From UBA6168 sp964508135 (GTDB taxonomy: Bacteria > Bacteroidota > Bacteroidia > Chitinophagales > Saprospiraceae): DNA of 64,000 nt. The translations under genes and the position numbers were made by a program. The stretch is from the NCBI GenBank assembly GCA_964508135.1, contig CAZDSU010000030.1, positions 8,913 through 72,912 of the forward strand. Reading direction: 5' to 3'. Of this stretch, positions 27,995 through 37,750 are shown one piece after another. Under the pieces are notes generated by a model. It worked only from the letters and a program-made list of their open reading frames with translations, made no database searches and was not told where the DNA came from. Numbering within the stretch: the stretch's first letter is position 1; each line of letters starts with the position of its first letter.

Positions 27995-29575
27995 ATGCAA
28001 CGCCGTAGGTTCCTCACCAACTCCACCGTCATCCTTTCAGGCATCACGCTGAACGCATTTTTTTCTTGTAAAAATGCGGCGGTAAAACCCTCGGCCAATG
28101 CCTTGAACTTGGAAGAAATTACCATTGACCAACTCCAAAAAGGATACGCCAATGGCAAGTTCTCCATCGTGGACGTGGTGAAGGGCTACTTGAAAAGAAT
28201 CGAGGAAATAGACAAGGCAGGGCCAGCGCTCAACGCCCTCATCGTCGTGAACCCGGATGCCTTGAAAATAGCGGAAGCGCTTGATAATGAGCGCCTTGCA
28301 GGCAAGTCACGAGGCCCGCTGCACGGCATCCCCGTGGTTTTGAAGGACAATATTGACAGCACGGACATGCCCAACACCGCTGGGTCGAGGGCGCTGACTG
28401 GTAGCATCCCACCACAGGACAGTACCGTAGCGGCGAAGCTCCGAGAAGCTGGGGCGGTCATTTTGGCGAAAGCCAACCTCAGCGAGTGGGCCAACTTCCG
28501 CTCAAGCCTTTCGTCGAGCGGGTGGAGCGGACTCGGCGGACAAACGAAAAACCCCTACGAACTCGACCGAAACCCCTGTGGCAGCAGCAGCGGTAGCGGG
28601 ACGGCAGTGGCGGCCAGCCTCTGTGCCATTGCCATCGGAACGGAGACGAACGGCTCCATCGTTTGCCCCGCCAACAACTGCGGCATCGTCGGCATCAAGC
28701 CAACTGTGGGGCTGGTGAGCCGGGCGGGCATCATCCCGATTTCATTTTCGCAAGACACCGCCGGGCCAATGGCCCGCACCGTCCGGGACGCAGCCATCTG
28801 CCTCGGCGCATTGGTCGGGATAGATGAAAGGGACACCAAAACGCCGCTCAGCGAGGGGCATTTCCCAACTGACTACACCCCCTTTTTAAGAGCAGAAGGA
28901 CTGCGAGGCAAGCGCATCGGATTGGACAAAAACTCGTTCGACTCCCACCCGAAAGTGGCCAAATTGATGGATGAAGCAGTGGACTTTCTAAAAGAAAATG
29001 GTGCGGAAGTGATTGATTTGGAGCAAGTTATACAGCCTGATGCGGAGGGTGCATCCTTTGAGGTGATGCTCTTTGAGTTCAAGGATGGACTGAACAAATA
29101 CTTCGCTTCCTTGGGTGAAAATGCGCCCATCAAAAGCCTTGAAGCGCTTATCACTTTCAATGAAAAAGACAGCGTGGAAATGCAGTTCGACCAGGAATTG
29201 CTCCTAAAAGCGCAAGCCAAGGGCGACCTCCAAAGCAAGGAATACCAAGAAGCCCTGGCCAAAATGTGGCAAGGCACCCGGACGCTCGGCATTGACAAGG
29301 TGATGAACGAGCACCACCTCGACGCCATCATCGCCCCGACGGGAGCTCCCGCCTGGAAGACCGACCTCGTGGACGGCGACCATTACATGGGTGGCAGCAG
29401 CAGCCCGGCAGCCATCTCTGGCTACCCGAATATCAACGTGCCGATGGGCTTCGTGGAGGAACTTCCAGTGGGCATTTCGTTTTACGGACGGGCTTGGAGC
29501 GAGCCGGTCTTGCTGGAAATTGCCTATGCTTACGAGCAGGGGACGGGGCATCGGCGGGCGCCGAGGTATTTGTGA
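27995..29575 (+). CDS. Amidase-signature enzyme, exported
   Basis: The 526-residue product opens with MQRRRFL and a hydrophobic stretch ending FFSC, a Tat-like or lipoprotein signal. It is a full amidase-signature domain: LHGIPVVLKDNID (catalytic Lys117), GSSSGSGTAVAA (cis-Ser near 198) and TETNGSIVCPA (Ser nucleophile 221). This Ser-cisSer-Lys triad hydrolyses amides; GatA uses the same fold for Gln-tRNA formation, but no GatB or GatC is near and the signal peptide places this enzyme outside the cytoplasm. A C-terminal GYPNINVPMGF is the usual substrate-channel block. Confidence 0.88.
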   Translation: MQRRRFLTNSTVILSGITLNAFFSCKNAAVKPSANALNLEEITIDQLQKGYANGKFSIVDVVKGYLKRIEEIDKAGPALNALIVVNPDALKIAEALDNERLAGKSRGPLHGIPVVLKDNIDSTDMPNTAGSRALTGSIPPQDSTVAAKLREAGAVILAKANLSEWANFRSSLSSSGWSGLGGQTKNPYELDRNPCGSSSGSGTAVAASLCAIAIGTETNGSIVCPANNCGIVGIKPTVGLVSRAGIIPISFSQDTAGPMARTVRDAAICLGALVGIDERDTKTPLSEGHFPTDYTPFLRAEGLRGKRIGLDKNSFDSHPKVAKLMDEAVDFLKENGAEVIDLEQVIQPDAEGASFEVMLFEFKDGLNKYFASLGENAPIKSLEALITFNEKDSVEMQFDQELLLKAQAKGDLQSKEYQEALAKMWQGTRTLGIDKVMNEHHLDAIIAPTGAPAWKTDLVDGDHYMGGSSSPAAISGYPNINVPMGFVEELPVGISFYGRAWSEPVLLEIAYAYEQGTGHRRAPRYL

Positions 29576-29937
29576 ACCAACCCAATTTCAAATTAAAAAA
29601 AATCCCCAACTTACCCCTTCCCGGCATGTTTGTTGCTAAGGTTTAACCACATGGAAACCCCATGTGCTTACAGATCCACATCCCATTTTTCGACATAAAT
29701 TCAGCTTCTTAAAAATTGAAAAAAAGCTAAAACAGGCCGTTTTAGCACCATAAAAGTTAAGGCTTTCACGAACAAAACTTGGCAAACGACACCCATTAAG
29801 TTTAGGCGCATTACAGCCAAGCCAGTGTTTTTTGATTTTGCTTCCAACTGAAAATTTTAGGTTCCCCTTTAGGGGTCAGGGGCAAAAGTCAGGGGCAGGC
29901 CGGACGCAGAAGCAGCGCCCATATTTGATTTTGTTTG
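29576..29937. other. 362-bp intergenic region upstream of the large T9SS protein
   Basis: No gene is visible. The DNA is AT-rich from 29690 to 29850, and contains a short AAAACAGGCCGTTTTAG dyad near 29730. It is the likely promoter region of the following gene, but I cannot place a confident start site. Confidence 0.4.
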
Positions 29938-32900
29938 ATGAAAAACCTCCTTTACTTACTGACACTTTTTTGCATTTGTGCAACAGCAAACCCTATGACT
30001 GCACAGGTAGAACTGAAGCTCCAACTGGAAGCTGACGGCCAGACCTACACCGTCATTGCCCGCCCGCAAACCGACCTGTTGCCTCCCCTCGACAACATCA
30101 CCCACAGCGCCCAAGTCGCTATCGTCGTGCCAACGGGCAGCTTCGAACTGGAGGGCCTGCAAAGCCACGCCGGGCAATGGCAATTGACCAACCTCGTCCA
30201 GCACCCCGTCGAAAACCCAGGTGCCGATTACGCCTTGTTCAGCCTCTCCGCCGCTACCGCCGATTTCGTGTACGAGGCAGGCCAGGCGATGCCGCTTTTT
30301 TCCTTTAAAAACAAAAAAGGCTGTACCGGTGCGCTCGAAATCATGCACCCAGTCACCGACCCCTTCCTGCCGCCCAACGCACTTGGCCTCAACGTCAAAA
30401 GCGAGTTCATCATTGAAGGAGTGGGTGTCGCCAACGCTGTGGTCGGCACGTACGACATCGGCTCTGCCGACTGTTTTCGGCTGTCCAATTGCCTGATTGT
30501 CAGTGAATTGGAATTGTTGCCCAATAATTTTTACCAGATTTCGATTGCTGCCGACCCGGCATTCATTGCGCCAGCGCCCATCGAAATGGTGCAGGTCGTC
30601 GTGAAAGTCCCAACCAATTTTTTCCAAATTCACGACCTCATAAACCTCCTGCCCGGCCAGTTCTCCTTCGGAAACCTCTCCCGTTTCGACGGCCCGGCGG
30701 AGGATGAAAACCACGACTACATCCAGTTTCGGCTCCATGCCAACGGTGCTGGACTGAACCTTCAAGTGGGCATGAAAATCCCGCTGCTCCAGTTCGCCAA
30801 CGGCGGCAGTTGCCAGGGCGACTCGATTTTTTTGTTGAAAAACGATGACCCGTTCCTGCCTCCCAACTCGCAGGCCGCCAACCTCGGGCAGTCGGTCAAA
30901 TTCTTTGGTAGCGATGCCAGCGTGCCAATCTGTGCGGGCATCCAGGCCGCTGCCCCCTGCATTGGCTGCCTTTTCGCCGATGGCCTCGTCACGCTCGACA
31001 GTGTGCAGTCAGGCAACCCCGTCGTTTGCCTGGGTGGCCAAAACGGCATGTTGCGGCTCTTCGCCCACGGCGCTCCCAACCTCGAATTTAGCATTGACGG
31101 CGGACAAAGCTGGTCTGCCAGCGGCTACTTCCCGGGCCTTGGCGTCGGCAACTACCTGCCACAGGTGCGGGGCACGAAGTTCGGTTGTCCCGTCAGCGCC
31201 ATTGGCCAGCCCATCGAACTCATGCCCGGTGCGGTCATTGACCTCCAAATCGAACTCCCAGCCACGGCCTGCGAGGGCAGCGAGGTGCCGTTCAAAATCA
31301 TATCGCCAAACCCATTGCCCGTCAACGCCAACTTCGCTTGGTCGGGGCCGCAGGGCTTTAACGTCAGCTTCGCTGACCCGGTTATTTTCAACATAAATAG
31401 CTATCAATCAGGTGTTTACAAGTTGTTGCTCACGGCACCCGGCTGCGACTCGACCTCGGCTTCGGCCAGTTTGCAGGTGAACCCGCTGCCTGTTGTGCCC
31501 GACTTGTTGAGCAACGGCCCGATTTGTTTTGGTGAAAAATTGCAGGTGCAAACCAGCGCCGACGGCACAAAATTCGAGTGGCACAGCCCACTCGGTCCCA
31601 GCGCCCTCACGTTGCCGGAACTGACCACCAACTCCCCCGAAACCTTCATCGAACCGATCAGTCCGGCCTATCTTTCCGGCAATTGGCAGGTACAGGTCAC
31701 CGACCAAAACGGCTGCACGGCCATGAGCCAGCCGCTTGCCATCAACATCAAGCCAAGGCCGCAGGCTTTTGCCGAAACGACTGGCCCAGTTTGCCCCGGC
31801 GGACAAGCGCAACTGCTTTCCAATCCGTTGCCCGGTGCCACGTATGAATGGAAAATCTTGGGCGAATCGGCCACCTATTCCATGCAGCCCAATCCGCTGA
31901 TTACCAATGTTTTAGCTCCGCAAACATTTCAACTGGTCGTCACACAGGATGGTTGCGTTTCGGTCGTTCCGGCCATGGCCACGGTCTCGCTCAGTCCGCA
32001 ACCGAGCCTCAGCCCGACGAAGCAGTACACCCCCGCACCCGACTGTTCGCCACAGGCGCTCCAACTCACTGCCAATGCTGACGGCACGGGACTCAGCTTC
32101 ATTTGGTCGGGGCCGAACGGCTTTGCTTCGCAAATGGACAATCCTGTGATCGCTGCCGCAACGGCTGCCGCCAACGGCAATTACCACCTCGAAGTCACCA
32201 ATGTTTTTGGCTGCTCGGCCTCGCAGGAGGTGGCTGTCAGCAACATCCCAGACCCCGTGGCCATGCCCCTCGTCCAAAGCGCTGGCCCAGCCTGTCCCGG
32301 CGAAGATGTGCCGCTTTCGGTGCAGGCCTATGCTGGTTCGCAGGTAAGCTATCAGTGGTTCAAGGGAACGACGCCCATGACTGGACAAACTTCCAATACG
32401 CTGATTATCAATTCAATACAGCCAAGTGGGGAGGGTAGCTACAAGGTTCGAGTACAAGTGGACGGATGCACGGTGGAGTCCGCCAGCCAGCTCGTGGACG
32501 TGCTGGACAAGCCACAGCCCAACCCCGATTTTTACCTCAGCAACCCCTGCGAGGGGGGCACTTTGCAGTTTCTGTCCAACCAAAACGGCATCGTCAACTG
32601 GCACTGGACCGGTCCAGGTGGCTTCAGCTCCTACTCGCCGACCCCGGTCATTTACAATGCCGAGTTCAACGACATCGGGGCGTACCAGCTCACTGTAACT
32701 GGCGCCAACGGCTGCACCGCCAACGCCAGCCTCAATATTGACGGCATATTGCCCGTGCCTGCTGCGCCGCTCGTGGCCTCGAACAGTCCGGTATGCCCCG
32801 AAAGCGAAATCGTGCTGACGGTGCAAAACCCCACCACGATTGGTACGGTGGACTATGAATGGCAAAACGCCAACGGCGAGGCGGTTGGCACTGGGGCGGC

Positions 32901-35136
32901 AACGCTTTCCTTGCCGGTAAATGACCCGTTGGCTGTGCCGCCTTTTTTGGTAAAAACGATTGTGAACACCTGCCCTTCGACGCTTTCCGACCCCGTTCCC
33001 GTGCAGGTACTGCCTGCTCCCGTGGCCCTGGCTTGGAACGGCGGAGCCGTTTGTGAGGGTCAATTGGCGCAACTTTTCGCAGCCACACAGCCCAATGGCA
33101 GCTACGAATGGCGGATCATGGGACAGGCACAGGTAGTTTCCATCGAGCAAAACCCGAGCTTGCTGCTCACCGATTCGACTGATTTTCAATTGGTTGTGAA
33201 GACAAACGGTTGTGCTGCCGAAGCAGTCACTTCGACCACCGTAGCCGTGAACCCCGTCCCGGTGATCAGCGACTTGACGGGAAATTTGGCGGTTTGCGAA
33301 GGCAGTCCAGTCAGCTTGAGTGCCTCCAACGTAGTGCCGTTGCTCAACCCCGTACAGTTCACATGGACAGGCCCGAACGGGTATTCGTTCACAGGTTCAG
33401 CGGCTCCGGCGGGGCCTTTTGAGCTGGACTTTGCCGCTATTTCTCCCCCAAACGCAGGAGCGTACACCCTCACGCTGCAATCTGCTGAAGGCTGTGTTTC
33501 CGCTGCGCAAAGTGTGGCGCTGGAGGTCGGCACGATGCCGCAAACGCCAACAATCACCGTGGCCGATGCGGTGCTTTGCGAGAGCGAGCTACTTCAACTC
33601 GACGCCACGCCAAGCAATGGCAACAGCGTGAGTTACGGTTGGCACTTCAACGATGGAACGACAGACTTCCTTTTGGCTACGACGAGCTTCCCAACCTATT
33701 TCATACAAAACACAACTGCCTCAAATTCAGGTAATTACTTCGTAAAAACGACAGTGGACGGTTGCACGACGCAAGCCTCCAATCTCGCTCCGGTGCAGGT
33801 TATTGTCCTCGCCGCCAACGTGCAAGCTACCAACCCGACTACCTCGCTAACCCCCGCCTGTGAGGGTGATGACGTGCAGCTTTCGGCGACTTTTATTCCT
33901 GGTGCGACTTATCACTGGTACGGCCCGGCGGGCTTTTTCGCCAATGTGCCGAACCCGGTGCTGACCGACGCTGGGGCATTGCAAGCTGGAAAGTATTTGG
34001 CGATTATTGGGCAGCCGGAGTGCTCGGTGACGCAGGCCTTGGAGACCGAGGTGTACGTGGCGGAAGCGCCCGAAACGCCGATTTTGACGGGTGCAAATGA
34101 GGCATGCGAGGGCTTGGATGTATTGCTTTCAGTGACCAATTCAGCGGCAGGAGCGGTGTACGATTTTTATTTTGGGCAAAATGGGCAGCCGTTTCAAACT
34201 GGCGGCGGCTCAGTAGTTTTGGAGAATGTGGGAGCTGCTCAGGTGGGTAGCTATTTTGCTTCCGCTTCGCTAAACGGCTGTGAATCAGCGCTTTCTGCAC
34301 AGTTCAACTTGCAAATTATCCCCTCGCAAACGGGCATTGCCTTCGCTGGCGACGACCAGACCATTTGCGAAGCGAATGAAATCCCGATGCTGCAAGCCAC
34401 CCCGCCGACGGTCGGAGCTGGCCAATGGACGCCGCTGGATGGAGCCACGGTCGTACAGCCCGCCTCGGCCCACTCGACGGTGCTGGGCCTGCTGCCCGGA
34501 GAGAACCGCTTCGTCTGGACGCTGACCAACGGCATTTGCCCCGGCGTGGGCAGCGACACGGCGGTGATTTTTCTGGAAAACGTGAAGGCGGTGGAGGATT
34601 TTTACTCGCTGCCGCTCAACGATAGCTTGCTGAATATCAACCTGTTGCAAAATGATTTCACGCAGAACCTGCCCGAGTTTGAGTTTACCATTTTGGCGAA
34701 GCCGAGCAAAGGACAACTGCTCGAATCGGGCGACGGTGTGGTGACTTACATTCCGTACCCCAACGCTTTCGGCGAGGACGGTTTCCGCTACCGCCTCTGC
34801 TCCATGACCTGCCCCGATGTCTGCGACGAGGCCACCGTGCGCATCTCGCTGGACGGCTCGGTGGCTGCCACCGACTGCTTCCGCCCCAACCTCATCACCC
34901 CCGATGGCGATGGGCTGGACGACGTGTTTGTCATCCCTTGCGCCGCTGGTTGGCCGGGCAGTTCCATCCTGATTTTCAACCGATGGGGCGCTACGGTTTT
35001 TGAGTCCAGCGACTACCAAAACGACTGGGGCGGCACCTACGACGGGCAGCCGCTGCCGCCGGGGACGTACTTCTACCAGCTTCGGTTGAATGACGGTAAG
35101 GGGACGGTGTTGCAGGGGTACATGGCGGTGGAGTGA
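29938..35136 (+). CDS. Giant Ig-repeat protein with gliding-motility-type C-terminal domain
   Basis: At 1732 residues this is the largest gene in the window. After a signal peptide (LFCICATANPMTAQ) come about two cohesin-like units, then many Ig-like domains of about 80-95 residues with the pattern C-G..L-L...G..Y.W.GP.GF and GSYKVRVQVDGC. The final 85 residues start DCFRPNLITPDGDGLDDVF and include IFNRWGATVFES and LPPGTYFYQLRLNDGKG, a T9SS type B (gliding-motility-associated) sorting domain. It is exported by T9SS and probably forms long surface fibres or adhesins. The PorP/SprF gene follows 210 bp later, the usual partner of type B cargo. Confidence 0.9.
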   Translation: MKNLLYLLTLFCICATANPMTAQVELKLQLEADGQTYTVIARPQTDLLPPLDNITHSAQVAIVVPTGSFELEGLQSHAGQWQLTNLVQHPVENPGADYALFSLSAATADFVYEAGQAMPLFSFKNKKGCTGALEIMHPVTDPFLPPNALGLNVKSEFIIEGVGVANAVVGTYDIGSADCFRLSNCLIVSELELLPNNFYQISIAADPAFIAPAPIEMVQVVVKVPTNFFQIHDLINLLPGQFSFGNLSRFDGPAEDENHDYIQFRLHANGAGLNLQVGMKIPLLQFANGGSCQGDSIFLLKNDDPFLPPNSQAANLGQSVKFFGSDASVPICAGIQAAAPCIGCLFADGLVTLDSVQSGNPVVCLGGQNGMLRLFAHGAPNLEFSIDGGQSWSASGYFPGLGVGNYLPQVRGTKFGCPVSAIGQPIELMPGAVIDLQIELPATACEGSEVPFKIISPNPLPVNANFAWSGPQGFNVSFADPVIFNINSYQSGVYKLLLTAPGCDSTSASASLQVNPLPVVPDLLSNGPICFGEKLQVQTSADGTKFEWHSPLGPSALTLPELTTNSPETFIEPISPAYLSGNWQVQVTDQNGCTAMSQPLAINIKPRPQAFAETTGPVCPGGQAQLLSNPLPGATYEWKILGESATYSMQPNPLITNVLAPQTFQLVVTQDGCVSVVPAMATVSLSPQPSLSPTKQYTPAPDCSPQALQLTANADGTGLSFIWSGPNGFASQMDNPVIAAATAAANGNYHLEVTNVFGCSASQEVAVSNIPDPVAMPLVQSAGPACPGEDVPLSVQAYAGSQVSYQWFKGTTPMTGQTSNTLIINSIQPSGEGSYKVRVQVDGCTVESASQLVDVLDKPQPNPDFYLSNPCEGGTLQFLSNQNGIVNWHWTGPGGFSSYSPTPVIYNAEFNDIGAYQLTVTGANGCTANASLNIDGILPVPAAPLVASNSPVCPESEIVLTVQNPTTIGTVDYEWQNANGEAVGTGAATLSLPVNDPLAVPPFLVKTIVNTCPSTLSDPVPVQVLPAPVALAWNGGAVCEGQLAQLFAATQPNGSYEWRIMGQAQVVSIEQNPSLLLTDSTDFQLVVKTNGCAAEAVTSTTVAVNPVPVISDLTGNLAVCEGSPVSLSASNVVPLLNPVQFTWTGPNGYSFTGSAAPAGPFELDFAAISPPNAGAYTLTLQSAEGCVSAAQSVALEVGTMPQTPTITVADAVLCESELLQLDATPSNGNSVSYGWHFNDGTTDFLLATTSFPTYFIQNTTASNSGNYFVKTTVDGCTTQASNLAPVQVIVLAANVQATNPTTSLTPACEGDDVQLSATFIPGATYHWYGPAGFFANVPNPVLTDAGALQAGKYLAIIGQPECSVTQALETEVYVAEAPETPILTGANEACEGLDVLLSVTNSAAGAVYDFYFGQNGQPFQTGGGSVVLENVGAAQVGSYFASASLNGCESALSAQFNLQIIPSQTGIAFAGDDQTICEANEIPMLQATPPTVGAGQWTPLDGATVVQPASAHSTVLGLLPGENRFVWTLTNGICPGVGSDTAVIFLENVKAVEDFYSLPLNDSLLNINLLQNDFTQNLPEFEFTILAKPSKGQLLESGDGVVTYIPYPNAFGEDGFRYRLCSMTCPDVCDEATVRISLDGSVAATDCFRPNLITPDGDGLDDVFVIPCAAGWPGSSILIFNRWGATVFESSDYQNDWGGTYDGQPLPPGTYFYQLRLNDGKGTVLQGYMAVE

Positions 35137-35202
35137 GAGGTAGTTGATTGTTGAAATTGCTGGATTGTTGAATTGTTGTGCGCACAGCGAGGCGGCACGA
35201 GC

Positions 35203-35272
35203 GGCGTGGACGGGTCGCTTCACGATGACAAAACGGGGCGTAGACGGGTCGCCTGCGGCGATGACAAAGCGG
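35203..35272 (+). repeat. Direct repeat pair between the giant gene and porP
   Basis: GGCGTGGACGGGTCGC then CGATGACAAAACGG, repeated at once as GGCGTAGACGGGTCGC then CGATGACAAAGCGG. Two units of about 35 bp. They fall in the 210-bp gap and could be part of a dispersed repeat. Confidence 0.65.
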
Positions 35273-35346
35273 AGCACAGTGCAACTCACAGCGTGCCACA
35301 AAGCAGAACGACAACCAGGTAATTTTTTTTGGATAAAATATTGAAA

Positions 35347-36273
35347 ATGAGATACTTGTACCTTATTTTTTTGCTTTGGTGCGGCAGATTGTTTGCGCAG
35401 CAGGAGCCGGTTTTTTCGCAGTTTTTTTACAATAAACTGCTGTCCAATCCGGGCGCTGCGGGGAGCACTGGACTGCCTTGCCTAACGGCCTTCCATCGCC
35501 AACAATGGGTGGGGTTGGATGGCGCACCCATCACGCAAGCATTGAGTTTCAACGCTCCGGTGCTAGCCAGCCGGGTGGGCGTTGGCTTGACGTTGGTGAA
35601 TGACCGCATAGGTTTTTACAACTCCACCTATGCCCAAGTTGCCTACGCCTACCGGGTGGACTTGGCGGGTGGCAAACTCGGCATCGGCTTGCATGGTAGC
35701 ATGACCCGTTACGAGGCCGATTTGTCGGAAGTGCGAACCATTTCTGGCTCCAATAAAACGCAGGAGGACATGATGGACTTCAGCTACCTGTTCAACATGG
35801 GGATGGGTTTCCATTTTGAAAACGAGCGGTTTTTCATTGGCGCAGCCATCCCGCAGGTGCTCGACCGGGGCCAGTCGAATGGGCAGGTGCGGCACGTTTT
35901 CGCCAATGCGGGGGCGGTGCTGGAACTCTCGCCCGCACTGCGGATGCGGGCTGCCGGGGCGGTTCGGGTGGTGGAAAATGCGCCGCCGAGCTTTGATGCA
36001 CACCTCGGTTTTGGCTTCACGGAGGAGGCAAGGTTGTGGTTGGGCAGCACCTTGCGATTGAGCAACAATTACGATGGCCTCGGCGGCGATGCGCTGGTGG
36101 CGGTGGGACAATACCAAATCTCGGAGCGGATTCGGGCGGGCTTGGCTTACGATTACGGGCTTGGGGCTTTGCGGAGCGGCAATGCCGGGTCGTTTGAATT
36201 TTTGCTGGAATATGCGTTCGTGAAGGCTTCGGCTGCGCCGTTGATGCCTGCGCTTCGGCCACGGTATTTTTAA
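35347..36273 (+). CDS. PorP/SprF-family type IX secretion membrane protein
   Basis: The 308-residue protein starts at ATG 35347 (upstream TTG adds no signal). After a signal peptide (LLWCGRLFAQQ) it opens EPVFSQFFYNKLLSNPGAAG, the hallmark of PorP/SprF proteins, and continues as outer-membrane beta strands (VGVGLTLVNDRIGFYNST, KLGIGLHGSMTRYEA, FFIGAAIPQVL). It ends ALRPRYF, with a C-terminal aromatic typical of outer-membrane barrels. In this family each PorP/SprF acts with one partner cargo that carries a type B sorting domain. The partner here is almost certainly the 1732-residue protein upstream. Confidence 0.92.
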   Translation: MRYLYLIFLLWCGRLFAQQEPVFSQFFYNKLLSNPGAAGSTGLPCLTAFHRQQWVGLDGAPITQALSFNAPVLASRVGVGLTLVNDRIGFYNSTYAQVAYAYRVDLAGGKLGIGLHGSMTRYEADLSEVRTISGSNKTQEDMMDFSYLFNMGMGFHFENERFFIGAAIPQVLDRGQSNGQVRHVFANAGAVLELSPALRMRAAGAVRVVENAPPSFDAHLGFGFTEEARLWLGSTLRLSNNYDGLGGDALVAVGQYQISERIRAGLAYDYGLGALRSGNAGSFEFLLEYAFVKASAAPLMPALRPRYF

Positions 36274-36305
36274 TGGGATTTACCTGCTTATTGCTTTCCC
36301 AGAGA

Positions 36306-36449
36306 TTAATTTTGAAATCCAATCTGCAACACCGCATACTCCTTCATCAGCCAGGTTTTGCCGACCTGCCTCGCCCCCTGCAAGATTAAGGGCTTTCGAT
36401 TGGGGGCGTTTTTCCAATTGACCAACGACTCGTAAAGGGCTCTTTTCAT
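36306..36449 (-). pseudogene. Truncated DUF4143-type ATPase, N-terminal 47 residues only
   Basis: The frame starts MKRALYESLVNWKNAPNRKP and contains the Walker A sequence GARQVGKT, then ends after YAVLQIGFQN at a TAA (36306-36308). It matches the first 45 residues of the intact 449-residue ATPase at 47776-49125 (RKPLI-GARQVGKT) at roughly half identity. Everything after the P loop is missing. It converges on the porP gene, 32 bp away. It is a remnant, not a functional protein. Confidence 0.75.
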
Positions 36450-36461
36450 TTTTTCTGACTA

Positions 36462-36649
36462 TAACGGATTGTAGTGATGGCCGCCCCAGCGGGGGGAAAT
36501 GTTGGTAGCAGCCAAACAAACCCCCAATTTCAGCCCCAGCGGGGCGTGATGTCCGCCCCGCTGGGGCTGAAATCAAAGGGAAAACGGAAGTTCTACCAAT
36601 ATTTTGCCCCGCTGGGGCAACGCTCATTGACCATCACTACAATCCGTTA
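36462..36649. mobile_element. 188-bp inverted-repeat element (MITE-like)
   Basis: Perfect 19-bp terminal inverted repeats TAACGGATTGTAGTGATGG (36462-36480) and its complement (36631-36649) enclose four copies of the palindrome GCCCCAGCGGGG in different contexts. The central pair forms a 19-bp stem (36528-36572). No transposase is inside. It lies 12 bp upstream of the truncated ATPase. Confidence 0.7.
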
Positions 36650-37166
36650 CAATCAGCATTTTTTAAGTTCGCTAGTTGAAACTATGCCCTTTAGGGCAAG
36701 AATTTATTTGCTACTCATTTCTAAATGATAGAAGGGCAAATGAAAGGCGGGCTGTCCCGTTCTTTAGTCCGCATCAGCGGATTTGCGAATTTCATTCGCC
36801 TTCAAACCTATGGATTTTCAATCCATAGTCGTTTAGTTTTTTTCAACAAAATTTGATGCGAACTTACATTTTTTCAAAGGAAAAAATGCGGATGGCAACA
36901 CTTTTTTGAATGAAAAATGCGAATCCACTTCACAACCGATGCCCAAACCTTTCAAAAAACACCCTCGACATTAACTTGTGGTCGGTGTAGCCGACCTCAT
37001 CGGCAGCCGTGAGTGCCGGGCCGGGGCGTAGCGCCTCTAAATTTACCTTTTAAATGGATTGCAGCGTGGTGGAAACAGTTGACAACTTTTCAAAAGTTGT
37101 CAACTGTCGGTTCACCCCACCGCCAGCCGCTCCCGCCACGACCACCATCAGGTGTACCTTGGTTGC
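36650..37166. other. 517-bp gene-free region with three small palindromes
   Basis: No coding frame is convincing. Three hairpins are visible: CTATGGATT-TTC-AATCCATAG (36809-36829), GGTCGG/CCGACC near 36980, and the 33-bp palindrome at 37075-37107. The left 270 bp are AT-rich. This looks like accumulated intergenic repeats. Confidence 0.5.
37075..37107. repeat. 33-bp perfect palindrome
   Basis: ACAGTTGACAACTTTT, one C, then its exact inverted copy. It lies 60 bp past the 3' end of the leftward gene at 37167, so it could act as that gene's terminator, but it has no T run after the stem. Confidence 0.6.
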
Positions 37167-37493
37167 CTATCTTTTCAACCAATTTTTCAAGTACCACTTC
37201 TTTTCCTTTTTTAAGTGCCCTACTGTCAGGGCATGTTCTACCGAGTGGTTGCCACACACAACCTTGAGGGTGTAAACCCCTGTGGCTAATCTCGACAGGT
37301 TCATGTCAATGGTGCCCCCCCAAGTCGGTAGGCAATGAACGGATTGGTACACGATTTCCCCACCTGCCGAGTGCACGTAAACGGTCACCGGATGTGGGAC
37401 ACTGCCCACACATGCCAAGTACACCATCCCGTCTTCAGCAGGTGGGTTCGGGAAGGGCTGGCCGATGAGGATGGGCTTTTCCTGGCTCTTCAT
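37167..37493 (-). CDS. Stand-alone T9SS sorting-domain protein, no signal
   Basis: Starting at ATG 37493 gives 108 residues; a longer frame adds 23 residues without signal character. The sequence opens KPILIGQPFPNPPAEDG, goes through VTVYVHSAGGEIVYQS and LSRLATGVYTLKVVCG, and ends with a lysine-rich tail. These are the blocks of a type A sorting domain, but with no cargo body and no signal peptide. Without a signal it cannot reach T9SS; it may be a remnant or a protein that mimics the sorting domain. Confidence 0.5.
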   Translation of the reverse strand: MKSQEKPILIGQPFPNPPAEDGMVYLACVGSVPHPVTVYVHSAGGEIVYQSVHCLPTWGGTIDMNLSRLATGVYTLKVVCGNHSVEHALTVGHLKKEKKWYLKNWLKR

Positions 37494-37750
37494 AAGTGGT
37501 GGATGGTGAGTGAAACAGGAATCGGCGAGGCCGCAATTACCTCGCCCGGTTCCTGATGCCAATCAAGGCTCACATACGACTACGGATGTTGGCAATGGCC
37601 AACCCGGCGGAGCAAATCCTTTGTTGAACGGAAGCGATTCCTTTTATCGCTCCTGCATTTTACTTCGTCCAATCCTTTACTTCGATATTGTTGGCGTTGG
37701 CGGTCAAGGTGTTTTTAAACCCAATATGTCAAATCCTGTTTCCCTGACAA

